NCBI GenBank assembly: GCA_022827835.1
Contig: JAJEIO010000061.1
Coordinates: 62,001 to 126,000 of the forward strand
Direction: 5' to 3'
From: Candidatus Latescibacterota bacterium
GTDB lineage: Bacteria > Latescibacterota > UBA2968 > UBA8231
DNA length: 64,000 nt
Below the pieces are notes generated by a model. That model was not told the DNA's origin. It ran no database searches and worked only from the letters and a program-made list of their open reading frames with translations. Of the stretch, positions 8,086-15,863 are shown piece after piece (positions within the stretch are counted from its first letter, which is position 1; the number at the start of each line of letters is the position of its first letter). The position numbers were made by a program, and so were the translations under genes.

Positions 8086-8502
8086 ATGAACGAAACCCGT
8101 CCCGTAATCGTGTACGACGGCGAATGCCGCTTCTGCCTGTGGAGCGTCGGCCGCATTCGCCGCTTTGACCGCAATGGCCGCTTTGAGTATCTGCCGCGCC
8201 AAACGACCGGCATCGAAGAGCGGTTCCCCATCCTCTCCAGGTCTGACTTCAACACCGGCCTGCGCCTCATTCACGCTGGCGGTCAGATCGATGTCGGAGC
8301 GGATGCTGTGTACCAGATTTACCGCCGGCTTCCTCCTTGGCACCTGTTTACTGGGGTGTACCGCATTCCGGGACTGAAGCAGCTCTTTCGCGCTGGCTAC
8401 GATCTTATAGCGCGCAATCGGCATCGGTTTGGCAGGGTTGAATGCGTTGATGAGGCGTGCGAAATCCCGTACGGCGAGCGGCACAAGGGCACCTCGGCCT
8501 GA
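8086..8502 (+). CDS. DCC family thiol-disulfide oxidoreductase (DUF393)
   Basis: 138 aa. The N-terminal DGECRFC at residues 11-17 is the D-x-x-C-x-x-C motif that defines the DCC family, and the remaining thioredoxin-like features (FEYLPRQTTG, then DAVYQIYRRL and a C-terminal amphipathic helix segment) fit the family's usual 110-140 aa. The start is taken as the ATG at 8086 because the motif normally lies within 15-20 residues of the N-terminus; the upstream open frame has a hydrophobic stretch but no good initiation site. The sulfatase gene follows with only six bases between, so they are probably co-transcribed. Confidence 0.85.
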   Translation: MNETRPVIVYDGECRFCLWSVGRIRRFDRNGRFEYLPRQTTGIEERFPILSRSDFNTGLRLIHAGGQIDVGADAVYQIYRRLPPWHLFTGVYRIPGLKQLFRAGYDLIARNRHRFGRVECVDEACEIPYGERHKGTSA

Positions 8503-8508
8503 TTGCTT

Positions 8509-9846
8509 ATGACCGCTCAACGCAATGTCCTATTCCTCATCGCCGACGATTGGAGCCGCATCGCCGATTGCTACGGCAATAGCGTCGTCCGTACGCCCCG
8601 CATTGACGCGTTTGCTCGCGAAGGCGCAGTCTTCGAGCAAGCCTTCTGCACCAGCCCTTCGTGCGCGGTCAGCCGTGCCTGCATCCTCACTGGATACCAC
8701 AGCCACACCCACGGCCAGTACGGCCACTGCCACGGTATCCACGGCTTCTCCACGCACCCCCACATTACCTCCACACTTTCCAGCCTGAAGGCGCATGGCT
8801 ATGCCACGGCTTGCATCGGCAAAAAGCACGTAGAACCGCCCAGCGTGTATCCGTTTGACTTTGAGCCTGAAGTCAATGCCAGAAATGGCGTCGAACTGGC
8901 CCGCGCCGCGCGCGACTTTTGGGCCGCTCATCCCGATCAGCCGTTCTACATGCACGTGGGGTTTACCGATCCCCACCGCGCGGGTCGGGGTTTTGGCAAT
9001 GAACGCCCCTACCCCGATGTGCCGGAAATCCAGTATAGCCCCGACGACGTGGTAGTGCCGTCCTATTTGCCCGATGTGCCCGACGTGCGAGCTGATCTCG
9101 CCGAGTACTATCAGGCGGTCTCCCGCTTCGACTTTGGCGTGGGCTGTTTGCTTGATGCGCTGGAGGAGTCGGGCCGGGCCGACGAGACCTTGGTCATCGT
9201 CACTACCGACCACGCCATGCCCTTCCCCGGGGCCAAGGCATCCTTCTTCGACAGCGGTCACCACTGTCCCTTTATCCTGCGGGCACCGGGCATCACTGCC
9301 CCCGGCACCCGTAGTCAGTCGCTCATCAATTGGACCGATATTCGTCCGACTTTGCACGACTGGTGCGGAGTTCCCGCGCCCGAGGACTTGCCGGGTCGTT
9401 CCCTCCTGCCGGGCTTAGCCGACCCGTCCGTCCCCGATTGGGAATACACGTTCTTTTCGCACTGCTTTCACGAGGTGGTCGATTACAATCCCTACCGGGT
9501 GCTGCGCGGACGGCGCTACAAATTCGTGCGCAATTTGGCCGCTGGTCTCACCACTATGTTACCCACGGATCTATTCCGCTCGACTACATGGACGGCGGTG
9601 AGGCGCGATGCAATTCCCTCCATGGGCGAGCGTCCCACCCGCCACGTGATTACGCGGGAGCCCGAGGAGCTATACGACATAGAGGTCGATCCCACCGAAA
9701 GCGTCAATCGGATCGCCGACCCCCATTTGCAGGAGTTGGCCGCTCAGATGCGCGCCCAACTCTACCAGTTCCGCCGCGACACGGCCGATCCTTGGTTAGA
9801 AGTGGACTTTCAGGAAGGGCGCATCGAGCGCCTTGACCCTAAATGA
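8509..9846 (+). CDS. Sulfatase, heparan N-sulfatase (SGSH)-like
   Basis: 445 aa alkaline-phosphatase-superfamily sulfatase. Metal-binding IADDW is at residues 11-15, the nucleophile region reads SPSCAVSRACILTG with the candidate formylglycine Cys at 52, then IGKKHVEPPSVYPFDFEPE, HVGFTDPHRAG, TTDHAMPFPGAK and YRVLRGRRYKFVRNL. The IGKKHV-x-YPFDF and FTDPHR segments match what I know of sulfamidase (SGSH), which removes N-linked sulfate from glucosamine in heparan sulfate. The motif is C-A-V-S-R instead of C-x-P/A-x-R, which is unusual for formylglycine conversion. No signal peptide is visible, so it may act in the cytoplasm. The TTG at 8503 is an alternative start. Confidence 0.88.
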   Translation: MTAQRNVLFLIADDWSRIADCYGNSVVRTPRIDAFAREGAVFEQAFCTSPSCAVSRACILTGYHSHTHGQYGHCHGIHGFSTHPHITSTLSSLKAHGYATACIGKKHVEPPSVYPFDFEPEVNARNGVELARAARDFWAAHPDQPFYMHVGFTDPHRAGRGFGNERPYPDVPEIQYSPDDVVVPSYLPDVPDVRADLAEYYQAVSRFDFGVGCLLDALEESGRADETLVIVTTDHAMPFPGAKASFFDSGHHCPFILRAPGITAPGTRSQSLINWTDIRPTLHDWCGVPAPEDLPGRSLLPGLADPSVPDWEYTFFSHCFHEVVDYNPYRVLRGRRYKFVRNLAAGLTTMLPTDLFRSTTWTAVRRDAIPSMGERPTRHVITREPEELYDIEVDPTESVNRIADPHLQELAAQMRAQLYQFRRDTADPWLEVDFQEGRIERLDPK

Positions 9847-9900
9847 CCACTTATTTAGCCTCGCCCACTTGAGTACTACTCATTCCAGAGAGGTGTCCCA

Positions 9901-12309
9901 ATGAAAGTGTGCTGTAGCTTCACGGCATTGGTCTTCTTGCTGGGAGCCGTAGCTGTTTCGGCCCAACAAGGTTCATCCACTGCTGACAGGACCCTAGCTC
10001 CTTTCTTCTTCGTCGATACCGACGATCCGTCCGTGGATCAACTGCCGCTCAAGTCGGTGGCCGCCCAGGTCCACATTGCCGGGGTCATCGCCGACGTGAC
10101 CATTGAGCAGGTGTACCGCAACGAAGGCACCCGACCGCTCGAAGCTATTTACATATTCCCGGCCTCGACCCGAGCCGCGGTGTACGGCATGGTGATGCAC
10201 ACCGGCGACCGCGAAATCATCGCCGAAATCCGCGAGCGCGAGCAGGCCCGGCGGGAATACGAAGAGGCGCGCGAACTGGGGCAGACCGCTTCCCTTCTTG
10301 AGCAGGAGCGTCCAAACGTTTTCAAGATGAACGTGGCCAATATCCTGCCGGGCGACTCCATTGCCGTGCGTCTGTCTTATACGGAATTATTGGTGCCCAC
10401 GGAAAAACAGTACGAATTCGTCCTGCCTACCGTGGTTGGCCCGCGCTATTCCCCCGAGGCGGTCAATGAAATTCTGGGTCCAGACGGTGGAGAGCGCATT
10501 CCCCACCTGCACGAGGGCGAAGATCCCAACTACACCTATGCTATCGAGATGACTCTGGCCGCCGGCCTGCCCATCCAAGCCTACGAATGCCCCACCCACG
10601 AAGTGATTGTCGAGAAGGACACCCCAGATGAATTGCGCCTGACCCTGGATCCAGGAGGCGGTTTTGGCGGCAATCGCGATTTCATTCTGCGCTATCAGCT
10701 AGCCGGCCAACAGGTCGAGTCGGGCCTGCTGCTATACGAGGGGGAAAAGGAGAATTTCTTTTTGCTCATGGCGCAGCCTCCTGCCCGTCCAGAGCTGAGT
10801 CAGATTCCGCCGCGCGAATACATCTTTGTGATCGATGTGTCCGGCTCCATGCACGGCTTTCCCCTCACAGTATCAAAGAGCCTGATGAAAAACCTGCTCG
10901 GCCAATTGCGCCCTGAGGATCGTTTTAACATCGTGCTCTTTGCCGGCGCGGCAGCGGTCTTGAGCGACCGCTCGCTGCCGGCCACTCAGGAGAATCTCGA
11001 CCAGGCTTGGGCCCTCATTGACGGGCAACAGGGCGGCGGCGGTACCGAGTTGCTCATCGGGCTTCGCAGTGCTTTCAACCTGCCTTTGGCTGGGGAGGGA
11101 TATGCCCGTATCGTCTCAGTGATTACCGATGGTTTTGTCGGCTTTGAAGCAGACGCCTTTAAGCTGGTGCGCCAGCGCTTAGGCCAAGCTAGTTTATTTG
11201 CCTTTGGCATTGGCTCGTCGGTCAACCGCTTCCTCATCGAGGGCCTCGCCCGTGCAGGCCAAGGCGAGCCTTTTGTAGTACTTGAAGGGGGGCAGGCCCC
11301 CGACGAGGCCGCCCGCTTCCAATCGTATATCAGCACCCCTATCCTCACCCAAGTAGAGGCGGGATTCGAAGGCTTTGATGCGTATGAAGTGGAGCCGGCC
11401 TTCATTCCTGATATGCTGGCTGACCGGCCGATCGTCGTCTTTGGCAAGTGGCGCGGCGCGGCCGCAGGCACTGTGTTGTTGGGGGGCCGTACCGGTGACC
11501 AAGCATACAGCGCCCAATTCGACGTATCCTCCTTCCAAGCTAAGCCCACCAACGGGGCCCTGCGCTATTTGTGGGCCCGCCACCGCATTGACCAACTCAG
11601 CGACGATGAACAGGCCAATTACAGCGACGATATGCGTTCCCAGATCACACAGCTAGGCTTGGACTACAACCTGCTCACTAAATACACCTCCTTTGTCGCC
11701 ATCGACCGCCGCATTCGCAACGAGGACGGGCTAGAGACTGTGTCGGTGCCTTTGCCTCTGCCCGAAGGCGTCGAGGACTCGGCTGTGGGAGATGGGTTCG
11801 GTACTACTGCGGTGGAGGACGAATTTGAAATGGCGACTTGGCTCGACCGATCTTTTTACCGTCAAGACGCCTTGTGGATTGATACAGCGTTCCGGTTGGA
11901 CATGCCCATTGTCGAGGTCGGTTTCGGTGCTCCAGGCCCGGATGCGTTGGCACCTTTTGTTGGGTTGGGTCTGGATATGTTGGTGGTGATCGAGGGACAA
12001 GCGTACCGGTTGCACGCCGAGGCGGCCCGGCCCGCCATGCAGCAGAACATGCCCAACCCCTTCAATGCCTCCACGATAATCTCCTTCCAAATCCCCGCCA
12101 ACATGGCCGGTCCTACGCGCTTGGTCATCTACAACTTAACTGGCCAGATCGTGCGTGTGCTGACCGATGGCCATCTTGCGGCTGGGGCGCATGTACTGGC
12201 TTGGGACGGTAAGGATGGGAATGGCGGGGAGGTGGCCAGCGGCGTTTATATCTACCGCTTGGAAGGTGCCTCATTCGCCATCACGCGCCGCATGATGTTG
12301 CTGCGGTAA
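9901..12309 (+). CDS. VIT and von Willebrand A domain protein with C-terminal sorting-like domain
   Basis: 802 aa exported protein. A signal peptide covers about residues 1-21 (FLLGAVAVSAQQ). A vault/inter-alpha-trypsin VIT domain follows (about 45-165; VTIEQVYRNEGTRPLEAIYIFP), then a VWA domain from about 305 with an intact MIDAS start YIFVIDVSGSMHG and the later VITDGF. After a linker, the last 85 residues read QNMPNPFNASTIISFQIP and GVYIYRLEG, the pattern of FlgD-like Ig or type IX secretion C-terminal domains. VIT-VWA proteins of this kind bind partners at the cell surface through the metal site. The start has an AGAGAGG site. A hairpin follows the stop. Confidence 0.88.
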   Translation: MKVCCSFTALVFLLGAVAVSAQQGSSTADRTLAPFFFVDTDDPSVDQLPLKSVAAQVHIAGVIADVTIEQVYRNEGTRPLEAIYIFPASTRAAVYGMVMHTGDREIIAEIREREQARREYEEARELGQTASLLEQERPNVFKMNVANILPGDSIAVRLSYTELLVPTEKQYEFVLPTVVGPRYSPEAVNEILGPDGGERIPHLHEGEDPNYTYAIEMTLAAGLPIQAYECPTHEVIVEKDTPDELRLTLDPGGGFGGNRDFILRYQLAGQQVESGLLLYEGEKENFFLLMAQPPARPELSQIPPREYIFVIDVSGSMHGFPLTVSKSLMKNLLGQLRPEDRFNIVLFAGAAAVLSDRSLPATQENLDQAWALIDGQQGGGGTELLIGLRSAFNLPLAGEGYARIVSVITDGFVGFEADAFKLVRQRLGQASLFAFGIGSSVNRFLIEGLARAGQGEPFVVLEGGQAPDEAARFQSYISTPILTQVEAGFEGFDAYEVEPAFIPDMLADRPIVVFGKWRGAAAGTVLLGGRTGDQAYSAQFDVSSFQAKPTNGALRYLWARHRIDQLSDDEQANYSDDMRSQITQLGLDYNLLTKYTSFVAIDRRIRNEDGLETVSVPLPLPEGVEDSAVGDGFGTTAVEDEFEMATWLDRSFYRQDALWIDTAFRLDMPIVEVGFGAPGPDALAPFVGLGLDMLVVIEGQAYRLHAEAARPAMQQNMPNPFNASTIISFQIPANMAGPTRLVIYNLTGQIVRVLTDGHLAAGAHVLAWDGKDGNGGEVASGVYIYRLEGASFAITRRMMLLR

Positions 12310-12324
12310 AGCCATAGAACGAAG

Positions 12325-12365
12325 GGTCGCCCGCGACTGGATTTGCATCCGATCGCGGGCGGCCT
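12325..12365. terminator. Bidirectional hairpin between convergent genes
   Basis: GCCCGCGA (12329-12336) and TCGCGGGC (12353-12360) form a perfect eight-base stem with a 16-base loop, extended outwards by further pairs including wobbles to about 12325-12365. It lies between the VIT/VWA gene and the convergent PhyH-Nudix gene. There is no clear T tract, so this is a likely but unproven shared terminator. Confidence 0.5.
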
Positions 12366-12398
12366 ATCGTTGTTACTTCTGTGGTAGGTAAGACCGCT

Positions 12399-13586
12399 TT
12401 ATTCGAATTGCTGTCGGCTCTGGCTGACCGCCTTGCCCCTGCCCCGAATTAAATCCTCTCTGTGCCAAGTCGATATTGCATGGCAGATGGCGTGCGACTC
12501 GCCGAGCATGTTCAGGAGCTGGTCCTGCGTGAACCAGTCTCCAGCGCCGAGTGATCCGCGATCCACTTCGGCGTCTGCATACCCGTAGAGACGGGAGACG
12601 CCGCCATCGGTTACGACATCTTCGATGTAGGATGCCCAAGGGATATCGACGTCCAACTGATTCTCGACGAGCGACTGCAAGGACCCGATTCGAGCGCCGA
12701 CGTCCCAGCCGACTTTTTCTTCTTCCCAACCTGCGCCGCCGGGCAGTTCCCAGCTTCCGTTGCCGTCCACACTAGTAAGAAAATACCGCGACTCTGAACC
12801 GGATGTCGCTTCGATGAGGAGTCGGGTATCGGTGATCGGTTGATCGAAGTGGAGGGGTATTAGCCGCTTGCCAGCGTCGCTTAGCGCGTCGTAGGCGGTG
12901 CGGTTGTATGGATAGTAGCCGGCGGCGGGCGGCGCGTTGACGGCGCAGTACTTGTTGAAAATCCCAACGCGGTCGTCAGAGGTGGTCCCTCCCGGTGCCT
13001 TGTGCCAAGTATGCATATCCATCAGCAGCAGGTCGCCGGCTTTTAGCTCGGGATCGACGAAGTCGGGCAGTTGCTCGGGATCGGGGCGCGTGAGGTCCAA
13101 AATGTGCGCATCTGGGTCGATGACTTGCGCGAGTTTGTGCGATCCGGGCGAGACGAGCAGTGGGCCGTATTCGCGGTTGAAGTCGTTTAGCGGGATGATG
13201 GCGAAGAGCCAACGCATGGAGGAACCTACCGGACGCCATCGCTTGTAGTCGCAGTGAGCGCCGCCGCCTTTGTCGCCTGGGGAGCGCAGATAGGCGACGT
13301 ACGCGGTTAGATGAGCGGGTTGCCCGAGTATGGTTTCGACCGCATCGACGACCGCAGGGTGTTCGGCAATGGGAGACAATCCGGGCTCGGCGATCCGGTT
13401 GCCGCTGATGGTGTACTTGCCGGGCGTGGGGTATTTCAGAGAGGATGGGTACGCTCCTGCACGGGCCATCCGCTGGACGATCCTGCGCAGCTCGGAGGTC
13501 TCCTGTGAGGAAACGACATCGCGGATGATGAGGTAGCCGTTTGTGCGGTAATCGGCGATCTGTTGATTGGTCAGGGTACTGGTCAT
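12399..13586 (-). CDS. PhyH oxygenase fused to degenerate Nudix-like domain
   Basis: 395 aa. Residues 1-250 are a PhyH Fe(II)/2-oxoglutarate oxygenase with HCD in GGGAHCDYKRW (about 112-114), PGSHK, the distal His in MHTWHKAPGG and the Arg of DDRVGIFNKY. From about residue 265 a second domain begins, RLLIEATSGSESRYFLT, then WELPGGAGWEEE and a segment ARIGSLQSLVENQLDVD in the place of the Nudix box. The box lacks the REx2EExG residues, so hydrolysis is unlikely; the domain may bind a nucleotide-like ligand or protein. A 13-codon longer frame exists, but the ATG at 13586 is favoured. I know of no standard enzyme with this architecture. Confidence 0.8.
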   Translation of the reverse strand: MTSTLTNQQIADYRTNGYLIIRDVVSSQETSELRRIVQRMARAGAYPSSLKYPTPGKYTISGNRIAEPGLSPIAEHPAVVDAVETILGQPAHLTAYVAYLRSPGDKGGGAHCDYKRWRPVGSSMRWLFAIIPLNDFNREYGPLLVSPGSHKLAQVIDPDAHILDLTRPDPEQLPDFVDPELKAGDLLLMDMHTWHKAPGGTTSDDRVGIFNKYCAVNAPPAAGYYPYNRTAYDALSDAGKRLIPLHFDQPITDTRLLIEATSGSESRYFLTSVDGNGSWELPGGAGWEEEKVGWDVGARIGSLQSLVENQLDVDIPWASYIEDVVTDGGVSRLYGYADAEVDRGSLGAGDWFTQDQLLNMLGESHAICHAISTWHREDLIRGRGKAVSQSRQQFE

Positions 13587-13808
13587 AATGGTCTCGCCAT
13601 AAGAAGAGGGACAGACTTTAGACACGGGTATCGGTGCGAAGTTACCGAGCTAATGTTGAATGGAACTCATTGGGTCAATAGAACGAAAAAGCTCGTCTTA
13701 TGCAATTATCGTCGAGATTGACCGTCTCTGGGCAGATATCTATTATTGCAACCTCTGAGTATTGAAACGACAGAAGATGTACTCTGCAAACGAAGAAAGC
13801 TGGCCACA

Positions 13809-15653
13809 ATGCTGCTTAATTTCATTTCACTCCGATCCCTCTATCGAATAGGTTGCCTCATGGTCATTTCCGCCGGACTTACCGCGGCTGATACTTTGCC
13901 CGACGGGCCGAGTCTGCTCCTCGAAGACCGCGACGGACGAGCCTATGTCGCCGTCCTCGGCTCTGAGGGGATTGTCGCCCGCAACGCCTCTGATGAAGCC
14001 GACACTTGGGAGGTCGTCGCCGAAGGGCGCGTCCAAGGTCTGCAAATTGCTCCCGACGGGGACTTGTGGATAGCCCGCGACGACGAGGTTCTGCGCTACC
14101 CGAGTCAGGGGGGCGAGCCGGTTTCTCGGACGCCTTCCTTCCTGCTCCAAGGGTCGCCGGGACCGTTGCTGGCGACGCGGTGGGGCGATGTTTGGTGTGC
14201 CGGGTGCGGTGCTGTGCGTCGGGGTGATGCCATGTTTGAGGCCGCGCCGATCGCCCCAACCGGGTGGAAGATCACGCCAGTGTGCGACGATCCTTTCGGC
14301 AATGTGTGGGCTATTGCTGACGATGGCCAGCGGCGGGATGTCGCCGTCCTAACGGACCAACGTCCCCATAGCTGGCAGCTACTCGACCTGCCCGCGAATC
14401 AACTTGCTGGCTCTTGGCAGGGGGCTGTCACCGACGACGCTGGCTTCGTGTGGGTGGCCTTGGAGGCCTCTGTCCTGCGCGTCGATCCCCGCTCGCCTGG
14501 GCCTCATCGCTCCTTTGCCAACCCCGTTGATTCCCGCATCACCGCGATTGCGCGCGGCGGCGCTCAGGTCGTAGTCGGCTTTGCCGATGGCAGCTTGCGC
14601 GAACTGACTGTGAATGTCGATGGTCCGCCGACTTGGCGGGAGATTCAGAAGAGCGGGGATGGTCCGGTGCAGGCGCTGCTGCACGCTCGGTCTGGTAGTC
14701 TTTGGGTGTTGAGGGCGGGGCGGGTTGAGCGTCTCGCCGACCTTGAGCAACCTTGGCACGAGCACTGGGACGAGCAGCCGAAGATGCCAGCGGGTAATCA
14801 CGACCACATTTTTGCTCGCATCGGCGACCGTCTGTACACCGCCGGGGGCAAGACCTTCTTCGGCTGGCCCGCGGCGGAGTGGGTAAACCTCGACCACGTG
14901 TGGTCCTATCACATCCCTTCGGGCACGTGGCGCGTGGAGCCGCCCATGTTGGAACCGGGCAAGGCTTATTCCGGCATTGCCGCTCTTGACGACGAGCTAT
15001 GGCTCTTGGGGGGCCTCTTCCGCGCGGGCAGAGGGACGCGGGCGACGGAGACCGTCGAAATTTTTGATCCCCGCACGCGGAGTTATCGCCTCGGTCCGCC
15101 GCTACCGCGCAAAGCAGGGCAAGTGGTGGCCCTCACGGTCAACGACCGGTTGTACGCCGTGGGCGGTGCCGACGACGAAAGCCCGACGACAGAAGTACTG
15201 AGCATCGGAGCCGGGGAGACGAGTTGGCGGGTTGATGCCCCTGCGCCCGGCCCGGTGTTTCAGGCGAGCGGCTGCGTTCTGGACGGCAAGATCTACATTG
15301 CCGCCGGTCCCGCGTCTCAGTGCCCAGGTCTGTTCGTCTATGACCCCGAGCAGGATAGCTGGAGCCAGATCGAGCATCCGTCGCGGCCTCCCGGCGCTCC
15401 GCTGTGTACGGCCTTCAACGGCAGCGTCTGGGTCATGGGCGGACGAGGGGCCAAAAGCGGCCAGACGGCGAGTTTTGCCTATACACCGGCTACCGACCAG
15501 TGGCATCGCGCCCCCGACTTGCCCTCGCCGGTTAGCTGGGCTGCGGCTGCTGTTGTCAACGGCCGCCTGCTGATCGCCGGTGGTGCGTACCGCGACGAGC
15601 GGGTCGGCGATTACTTCAATACCGACCGCGTGTTCTTGCTGCGCGATAGATAA
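13809..15653 (+). CDS. Exported beta-propeller protein with Kelch repeats
   Basis: 614 aa. A signal-peptide-like start (basic n-region, then IGCLMVISAGLTAAD) leads into a first propeller with two-component-propeller-like blades (GDLWIARDDEVLRY, GFVWVALEASVLRVD, GSLWVLRAGRVERL), and then a second, Kelch-type propeller from about residue 330 (RLYTAGG, DELWLLGGLF, RLYAVGGADDES, SVWVMGGRG, RLLIAGGAYRD). Such proteins act as extracytoplasmic binding or scaffolding modules and sometimes as oxidases or epimerases (YjhT-type). No catalytic residue can be assigned. An upstream TTG at 13746 would lengthen it by 21 residues but would bury the signal peptide, so the ATG at 13809 is used. Confidence 0.78.
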   Translation: MLLNFISLRSLYRIGCLMVISAGLTAADTLPDGPSLLLEDRDGRAYVAVLGSEGIVARNASDEADTWEVVAEGRVQGLQIAPDGDLWIARDDEVLRYPSQGGEPVSRTPSFLLQGSPGPLLATRWGDVWCAGCGAVRRGDAMFEAAPIAPTGWKITPVCDDPFGNVWAIADDGQRRDVAVLTDQRPHSWQLLDLPANQLAGSWQGAVTDDAGFVWVALEASVLRVDPRSPGPHRSFANPVDSRITAIARGGAQVVVGFADGSLRELTVNVDGPPTWREIQKSGDGPVQALLHARSGSLWVLRAGRVERLADLEQPWHEHWDEQPKMPAGNHDHIFARIGDRLYTAGGKTFFGWPAAEWVNLDHVWSYHIPSGTWRVEPPMLEPGKAYSGIAALDDELWLLGGLFRAGRGTRATETVEIFDPRTRSYRLGPPLPRKAGQVVALTVNDRLYAVGGADDESPTTEVLSIGAGETSWRVDAPAPGPVFQASGCVLDGKIYIAAGPASQCPGLFVYDPEQDSWSQIEHPSRPPGAPLCTAFNGSVWVMGGRGAKSGQTASFAYTPATDQWHRAPDLPSPVSWAAAAVVNGRLLIAGGAYRDERVGDYFNTDRVFLLRDR

Positions 15654-15863
15654 CCCTCAAGGCTGCGGCAACCGCTTTTCGACGACGACGCCCAGCGTCA
15701 AACTAAGTTGGACTCCATTCGGTGCAACGCCGCTCGTCCGTTTGATTTTTGTTCTGGTAATGACGATTTTTGCGTTTAAGGCGGTCCCGTTAGGCTATCC
15801 ACAGAAATATGAGCGGCCTGATGGTCGTTATCTCCCGATAAATCCGATAAGGAGAAATAGATA

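Noticed and set aside
8530..9357. 275-codon frame opposite the SGSH-like sulfatase
   Set aside because: It is fully inside the sulfatase gene and has no family features.
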